This document shows, piece by piece, positions 59,722 through 64,000 of a DNA stretch of 64,000 bases. Positions within the stretch are counted from its first letter, which is position 1; every line of letters starts with the position of its first letter. A program made the position numbers and the translations under genes. The stretch covers positions 1-64,000 of the forward strand of contig NZ_JBCDMV010000019.1 of the NCBI RefSeq assembly GCF_038433135.1, given 5' to 3'. Source of the DNA: Luteococcus sp038433135 (GTDB taxonomy: Bacteria > Actinomycetota > Actinomycetes > Propionibacteriales > Propionibacteriaceae). Below the pieces are notes generated by a model. The model was not told the DNA's origin. It ran no database searches and saw only the letters and a list, made by a program, of their open reading frames with translations.

Positions 59722-60470
59722 GAATCACGCTGAAGGTCTGGCGGCAGGCCGCCGCCGACGCGCCGGGCAACTTCGTCAGCTACACCGTGGACGATGGGAC
59801 GCCGGAGATGTCCATGCCGGAACTGCTGGACCGGCTCAACGACCAACTGGTGGAGGCAGGCGAGGAGCCCGTCGCCTTCGAGAGCGACTGCCGGGAGGGG
59901 ATCTGCGGGTGCTGCGGCATCACCGTCGACGACCGGCCACACGGCCCGGTGCCCAACACCCCCACTTGCCAGCAGCACCTGCGCAACTTCTCCGACGGTG
60001 ATGAGATCACCCTGGAACCCTTCCGCTCGGCCGCCTTCCCGGTGGTGAAGGACCTTGTGGTGGACCGGTCGGCGCTGGACGTGGTGGTGCGTGGCGGCGG
60101 CTTCGTCAGCGTCGACACCGGCACGGCGCCCGACGCGGAGAGCCGCCCGATCGGCTTCCGGGAGGCGGAGCAGGCGCTGGACTTCGCCGCCTGCATCGGC
60201 TGCGGGGCGTGCGTCGCGGCCTGCCCGAACGGTGCTGCGCACCTGTTCAGCGGGGCCCTGCTGACCCACTTCGCGACATTGCCGCAGGGCAAGCCGGAAC
60301 GGGGCAAGCGCGCCCGGGGCGTGGTGGCGGCGGTGGAGCAGAACTTTGGCCCGTGCTCCACCTACGGCGAGTGCGTCGAGGTCTGCCCGGCCGGGATCCC
60401 ACTGTCCGCCGTCGCGGCGGTGAACAAGGAGATGGTGCGCGCCGCCTGGCGTCGTGGCCGCGACGACTGA
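59718..60470 (+). CDS. sdhB: Succinate dehydrogenase iron-sulfur subunit
   Basis: Electron-transfer subunit of complex II. The 250-residue protein has the [2Fe-2S] site (C58, C63, C65/66, C84; SDCREGICGCC), the [4Fe-4S] site (C159, C162, C165, C169; CIGCGACVAACP) and the [3Fe-4S] site (C213, C219, C223; CSTYGECVEVCP). Last gene of the sdhCAB operon; order and overlaps are standard for actinobacteria. Confidence 0.95.
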   Translation: MRITLKVWRQAAADAPGNFVSYTVDDGTPEMSMPELLDRLNDQLVEAGEEPVAFESDCREGICGCCGITVDDRPHGPVPNTPTCQQHLRNFSDGDEITLEPFRSAAFPVVKDLVVDRSALDVVVRGGGFVSVDTGTAPDAESRPIGFREAEQALDFAACIGCGACVAACPNGAAHLFSGALLTHFATLPQGKPERGKRARGVVAAVEQNFGPCSTYGECVEVCPAGIPLSAVAAVNKEMVRAAWRRGRDD

Positions 60471-60487
60471 TTCGGTCAGGATCTGAG

Positions 60488-60530
60488 CAACCAAGGTTGA
60501 CAGGTCTCGATGCTGTCAACTAAGGTTGAC
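60488..60530. promoter_or_regulatory. Twin GTTGAC operators before the HTH/Clp_N pair
   Basis: GTCAACTAAGGTTGAC (60515-60530) is a perfect palindrome apart from its 4-base centre, and CAACCAAGGTTGAC (60488-60501) is a second, slightly weaker copy 29 bases upstream (centre to centre). They end three bases before the HTH gene start, indicating autoregulation. This GTCAAC-N4-GTTGAC arrangement precedes similar actinobacterial Clp_N-type operons. Confidence 0.75.
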
Positions 60531-60533
60531 CGC

Positions 60534-60785
60534 ATGGATGAGATGGACGTCGCGCGCAGCGCCAGCGACACCTCTGACCCCCGCCGAGGGCTCAGGGCGG
60601 TCGCGACGCTGCGTCGCCTCACCGACGAGTTGGAACTGCGTCAGGTGGAGTCCGCGTTGGCTGCCGGCATGGGATGGCCGGAGATTGCCGCCGCGCTGGG
60701 GGTCACCCGGCAGGCCGTCCACAAGAAGTTCGCCAAGCGGGTCGACCCGGCCCTGCTCAGGAATCACCGACAGGAGCCACGATGA
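60534..60785 (+). CDS. Helix-turn-helix DNA-binding protein
   Basis: An 83-residue regulator. The HTH reads QVESALAAGMGWPEIAAALGVTRQAVHKKFAKRVDP, a sigma-region-4-like helix-turn-helix. It starts directly after two palindromes and overlaps the next gene by ATGA, so it probably represses its own operon. Homologues occur upstream of Clp_N-domain genes in many actinobacteria. The signal it senses is unknown. Confidence 0.82.
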   Translation: MDEMDVARSASDTSDPRRGLRAVATLRRLTDELELRQVESALAAGMGWPEIAAALGVTRQAVHKKFAKRVDPALLRNHRQEPR

Positions 60786-61765
60786 AACTCTTTGCCCGAG
60801 CCCGTGCGCATGCCCCGAACGACTTCGCGACCATGATGGCCGCCGGTCGGGAGGCCGAACTGGCCGGTCGCGGCATCGCCAGCCTGGATGACCTGCTGGT
60901 CGCGTTGCTGGTGACCGGTGGGCCCGCCGCCCGGGTGCTGGCCGCCCATGGGGCCACCCTGCCGAGCCTGCGATCGGCGACGCGGGAACGGGACGCGGAT
61001 GACCTGGCCAGCATCGGCGTCGACTCGTCCAGGGTGACGCAGCCGTCCCGCCGCAGTCTGCGGGACGCCTGGACCTCCAAGCGCACCGTCGAGCTCGATC
61101 CGGTGGTGCAGGAACTGCTCAAGGACGCGCCGTCGGAGCGGGAACTGCTCACCGCCGTCCTGCAGCACCCGACTGGTGGGCCGGCGGAGGCGCTGTGCCG
61201 AGCATGCGTCGACGTGGATGCCGTGCTGGCCCACGAGCCCTGGCCCAGCGAACCGACGCTGGGAAAGGCGAAGCCGGTGCCCGGGTTGCTGGACGGCACC
61301 CGGGAGTCCACCAGCCAGCTGCTGCGTTTCGTGCCGGTTCCCTTCGAGCGGGTGGCCGACGTGATCACCGATCCCGCGCTGGTGGCGCAGTGGATCGCGG
61401 GCCCAACCGCCGTTGCCGTGGCTGACGACGTGATTAGGGTGGACATCAGCCGCGGCCCGAAGACCGCGGTCTTCGAGATGCGCCGCTCACGCCTGGAGCG
61501 GACCGCGGACCGGGCGACGGTGGTCTGGCAGCAGTTCTGGATCGAGCCGGAACAGACCGATCCCCGTGGCTACTACCTCCAGCTGACCGCGACGGCCGCC
61601 GACGGTGGCACTGACCTGCGCAAGCTGCAGGGGGTCAACGGTCGGGGCCCGCTCGCCGCACCGGCCCGGCTGTTCAGTCGCCTGATGGCCCAGGCGTCGT
61701 CGCACACGCTGGTCCAGGCGCTGGTGGAGGTGGCGAGCGCCGAACCCACCGAGACGGGGGAGTGA
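60782..61765 (+). CDS. Clp N-terminal domain fused to SRPBCC-like domain
   Basis: A 327-residue protein. Residues about 1-165 hold two Clp_N-type repeats (FATMMAAGREAELAGRGIASLDDLLVALLVTGGPAARVL and later VVQELLKDAPSERELLTAVLQHPTGG), the substrate/adaptor-binding module of ClpC-type unfoldases but without an ATPase domain. Residues about 185-320 resemble an SRPBCC/START ligand-binding fold (LLRFVPVPFERVADVITDPALVAQWIAGPTAV). ATPase-less Clp_N proteins are known in actinobacteria, but I am not aware of this exact fusion being characterised. Coupled to the HTH gene. Confidence 0.8.
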   Translation: MKLFARARAHAPNDFATMMAAGREAELAGRGIASLDDLLVALLVTGGPAARVLAAHGATLPSLRSATRERDADDLASIGVDSSRVTQPSRRSLRDAWTSKRTVELDPVVQELLKDAPSERELLTAVLQHPTGGPAEALCRACVDVDAVLAHEPWPSEPTLGKAKPVPGLLDGTRESTSQLLRFVPVPFERVADVITDPALVAQWIAGPTAVAVADDVIRVDISRGPKTAVFEMRRSRLERTADRATVVWQQFWIEPEQTDPRGYYLQLTATAADGGTDLRKLQGVNGRGPLAAPARLFSRLMAQASSHTLVQALVEVASAEPTETGE

Positions 61766-61768
61766 GGC

Positions 61769-62716
61769 TCAGCAGAAGTCTCGCACCCAGGCCGCGTCGT
61801 CGGGCACCAGACTGGCGTCCAGCGGGCGGGGTGCGGGGCCGCCGGGGGCGGGCAGGGCGATGATCGCCGTCCACTCATTGGTTGGGTCGTCCACCAGGCC
61901 CGGCAGGTCGCGCAGCGCCTCCCGCTCCAACCGTTCGGTGACGTGTGAGTCGACGCACAACTGCTGGCCGTCGGGGGTGGCGTCGATGATCGCGGCCAGG
62001 CAGGCGCGCTTGTCGGCGACGGTCTCCGGGCCCTCGTAGGGGTCGCTGAGCAGGACCACCTCGTCGGGCCAGCACAACGCGGCGGCGGCGATCCGCCCGT
62101 CGCGCCGGATCAGGAAGGAACGCTGTGGGTCGTAGCCGTCGGCCTCCGGGTCGTGGTCGTCGGCGAACAGCTGGTAGATCTGTTCGCGAGGTGCCGACGG
62201 CGACCAGGAAGCGTGCTGCGCCACGTAGTGGCTGGCCTCCAGCCAGCGCACCAGCTCCCGGTCCGCGTCGGGGATCGGGGCAGTGTTCCCGCGGTGCGCG
62301 GCGGCCCAGGCCCGCAGGTCCTGGCCCACCACCCGTCGCCACGGCGGCATCAGCTGCACCGCGACCGCGCCAAACCGACGAGCCAGGGCACGGTCCTCGT
62401 GCTGGGTGGCGTCGATCTTCATCCGCAGCGGGAGTGTGGAAGCCGCGAGCTGCGCCTCAACCAGTGCGAACTCGATGGGCGTGCCGCGCAGCCCGTCCGC
62501 GACGTGGTGCACAAAGACCCGACTGTCGGGGTGAAAGACATTGTCAACGGCGCGGCAGTGGCCCAGTACCGTGCCGGAATCGTCAACGGCGACGTAGGCG
62601 CGACGGTTGTTGCCCGGCGCCCAGGCGTCCTCCACCAGCAGAGGGAAGGTCGCGGCCCAGCGCTCCCGATCAGCGACGGTGGCGGGGCGGATCAGGGGCG
62701 CCTGTGCTGGGTCCAT
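61769..62716 (-). CDS. GNAT-like N-acetyltransferase
   Basis: A 315-residue protein with weak similarity to GNAT enzymes in its first half (IRPATVADRERWAATFPLLVEDAW, AYVAVDDSGTVLGHCRAVDNVFHPDSRVFVHHVADGLRGTPIEFALVEAQL) and a less clear second domain. Ends with a proline-rich tail. Convergent with the Clp_N gene, four bases apart. Substrate unknown, and GNAT assignment is moderate. Confidence 0.7.
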   Translation of the reverse strand: MDPAQAPLIRPATVADRERWAATFPLLVEDAWAPGNNRRAYVAVDDSGTVLGHCRAVDNVFHPDSRVFVHHVADGLRGTPIEFALVEAQLAASTLPLRMKIDATQHEDRALARRFGAVAVQLMPPWRRVVGQDLRAWAAAHRGNTAPIPDADRELVRWLEASHYVAQHASWSPSAPREQIYQLFADDHDPEADGYDPQRSFLIRRDGRIAAAALCWPDEVVLLSDPYEGPETVADKRACLAAIIDATPDGQQLCVDSHVTERLEREALRDLPGLVDDPTNEWTAIIALPAPGGPAPRPLDASLVPDDAAWVRDFC

Positions 62717-62764
62717 GTCCTCATTGGACCATGCTGCCGGCGTGGACGGGAGACCGGTGGGAAC

Positions 62765-62800
62765 GATGAAGGCCCCGGTCTGTTGACCGGGGCCTTCATC
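62765..62800 (-). terminator. Perfect terminator after tRNA-His
   Basis: GATGAAGGCCCCGGTC (62765-62780) and GACCGGGGCCTTCATC (62785-62800) form a perfect 16-bp stem with loop TGTT. On the minus strand it begins four bases after the tRNA-His 3' end and would stop its transcription before the GNAT gene. Confidence 0.85.
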
Positions 62801-62803
62801 ATG

Positions 62804-62879
62804 TGGGGTGAGTAACGGGACTTGAACCCGCGACCACCTGGACCACAACCAGGTGCTCTACCAACTGAGCTATACCCAC
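62804..62879 (-). tRNA. tRNA-His (anticodon GTG)
   Basis: Minus-strand cloverleaf: acceptor GTGGGTA with TACTCAC, discriminator C followed by encoded CCA, D-arm AGCTCAGTTGGTAGAGC, anticodon GTG in TGGTTGTGGTCCA and T-arm CGGGTTCAAGTCCCG. A G immediately 5' (position 62880) is the encoded G-1, which with C73 is the tRNA-His identity pair. Confidence 0.95.
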
Positions 62880-62967
62880 CATGTCTCCGGGAGAACTCCC
62901 TGAGCGCTGGATCAGCTTAGCGGGGAATCGCCGCGGTGTGAAATCGGGGCGAACTCCAGGCGTCGGA

Positions 62968-63606
62968 TCAGGCCTTCTTGGCGCCCAGCTCCGCCGGACG
63001 GGCGCCGGTCAGGGCCCCCTGATGCTTCTGTGCGATCAGCTTGGCCTCGCTGGTGCTGGGGCCGGGCGGGGCGACGAAGACGGCCTCGCGGTAGTAGCGC
63101 AACTCCTCGATGGACTCCTGGATGTCGGCCAGGGCGCGGTGATTGCCGCACTTGGCGGGGGACTGGTAGTAGGCGCGGGGGAACCAACGTCGGGACAGCT
63201 CCTTGATGCTGGAGACATCCACATTGCGGTAGTGCACCCAGCCCTCCAGCTCGGGCATGTCGCGGGCCAGGAACATCCGGTCGGTGCCGATGGTGTTGCC
63301 GGCCAGCGGGGCCTTGCGGGCATTGGGCACGAAGGTCTGGACGTAGTCGAGGACCAGCTTCTGGGCCTCTTCCATCGTGGTGCCGGTGGCCAGCTCGTCG
63401 AGCAGGCCGGATTTGGTGTGCATCTCCCGGACGAAGTCGCCCATCTGGGCCAGGGCCTCGTCGGACGGCTTGATCAGCACGTCGACGCCCTCACCCTGCA
63501 CGTTGAGATCGGAGTCGGTGACCAGGGCCGCCACCTCGATCAGGGCGTCATTGGCCAGGTCGAGCCCGGTCATCTCACAGTCGATCCACACCAGCATGTC
63601 ATTCAC
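62968..63606 (-). CDS. orn: Oligoribonuclease
   Basis: 3'-5' exonuclease that degrades very short RNAs and pGpG. The 212-residue protein has the DEDDh motifs: Exo I LVWIDCEMTGLD, Exo II PLAGNTIGTDRMFLARDMPELE and Exo III CGNHRALADIQESIEELRYY. The GTG start has AAGGTGG five bases upstream; an ATG three codons later is the alternative. The C-terminal about 30 residues extend beyond the usual length. Divergent from the GntR gene. Confidence 0.95.
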   Translation of the reverse strand: MNDMLVWIDCEMTGLDLANDALIEVAALVTDSDLNVQGEGVDVLIKPSDEALAQMGDFVREMHTKSGLLDELATGTTMEEAQKLVLDYVQTFVPNARKAPLAGNTIGTDRMFLARDMPELEGWVHYRNVDVSSIKELSRRWFPRAYYQSPAKCGNHRALADIQESIEELRYYREAVFVAPPGPSTSEAKLIAQKHQGALTGARPAELGAKKA

Positions 63607-63756
63607 CCGTCCACCTTACGCTCCCTGCCCGGGGGCCTCGACATCCCGGGCCCCGGCACGATGCCGGGTGGAACCGGCCGCCGAAGCCAGCCAGGCCCCT
63701 CCGACGCCGAATTCTTGGACGCTCGTCTCGACTGGTCGGATGCAAGGCTTGGGGCC

Positions 63757-64000
63757 ATGGGGACCAGGGATCGTCGGGCGGAGATCGTCACTGAGCTGGA
63801 ACAGGAGTTGCGTGCCCTGCCGCGCGGGCACCGGGTGCCCGGCGAACAGCAACTGGTGGGGCGCTTTGAGGTGAGCCGCGCCACGATCCGGGCCGCGTTG
63901 CAGGAACTGGAGGCCCAGCACCTGATTCGGCGGGTCGCGGGGGTCGGCACCTTCGTCCAGCACCGGATCGCGTATCCGATCACGCCTCGCCACGCCCCAA
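63757..64000 (+). CDS. GntR family transcriptional regulator (partial, runs off window)
   Basis: The first 81 residues of a GntR regulator are visible: a winged helix with REIVTELEQELRALP-like helix (here AEIVTELEQELRALPRGHRVPGEQQLVGRFEVSRATIRAALQELEAQHLIRRVAGVGTF). The C-terminal effector domain lies beyond the window. The HTH with VPGEQQL...VSRATIRAAL is standard. Divergent from orn. Confidence 0.85.
   Translation, partial: MGTRDRRAEIVTELEQELRALPRGHRVPGEQQLVGRFEVSRATIRAALQELEAQHLIRRVAGVGTFVQHRIAYPITPRHAP

Overview
The window is high-GC DNA from an actinobacterium. The support is a WhiB-family iron-sulfur regulator, an LCP cell-wall ligase, a mycothiol-dependent formaldehyde dehydrogenase, the actinobacterial families DUF3499, DUF3039, DUF2017 and DUF5719, a MurT/GatD pair, and frequent GTG starts with ATGA overlaps. 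Gene content and the sdhCAB arrangement would fit Propionibacteriales, but that is inference. I see no prophage, insertion sequence, CRISPR array or plasmid signature. The window reads as ordinary chromosome with several accessory cassettes.

Layout. 0.1-12.1 kb is a cell-envelope and mannose-activation region: an LCP protein, glycosyltransferases, mannose-1-phosphate guanylyltransferase, WhiB, DUF5719, a degenerate zincin, DUF3499, Trm112 and a SIS protein. It resembles the mycobacterial whiB2/manB neighbourhood but has no phosphomannomutase gene. 12.1-20.1 kb holds aroQ, a Tat-exported C39-like protein, a lipoprotein, DUF3039, an MFS transporter, two tandem RDD proteins and malQ. 20.3-24.8 kb has pncB-pncA, a PadR/membrane-protein pair, clpS and DUF2017. 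24.9-27.6 kb is a feoABC ferrous-iron operon behind a DtxR/IdeR-type box. 28.1-36.5 kb carries murI, a tiny cysteine-rich protein, the mycothiol formaldehyde pathway (dehydrogenase plus MBL hydrolase), rph-rdgB-thyA-dfrA and dinB. Here dfrA is fused to an acetyltransferase domain.

36.5-49 kb has a lipoprotein serpin, a GNAT protein, tRNA-Leu, a Bcp peroxiredoxin, DUF3618, a sugar ABC importer (binding protein and two permeases, no ATPase), two identical tRNA-Lys genes in a local duplication, an aldo/keto reductase, a secreted glucuronyl C5-epimerase-like protein and the murT-gatD pair. 49.3-56.8 kb is a carboxylate/acid-sugar region: a CitMHS transporter, a 3-hydroxyisobutyrate-dehydrogenase-like enzyme, a four-carbon acid-sugar kinase, a GntP permease, a divergent FadR-type regulator with an 18-20 bp palindrome in the shared promoter, a DenD-like dehydrogenase and a cupin. 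57-60.5 kb is sdhCAB. 60.5-64 kb has an autoregulatory-looking HTH/Clp_N-SRPBCC pair with twin operators, a GNAT protein, tRNA-His, orn and the start of a GntR regulator.

Non-coding highlights: a dispersed intergenic palindromic repeat with core CCTCGACAGGCTCGG occurs at seven loci, one of them containing a triple 23-bp unit. There is a 17-bp hairpin between the ABC binding protein and its permeases, and several perfect terminator hairpins.
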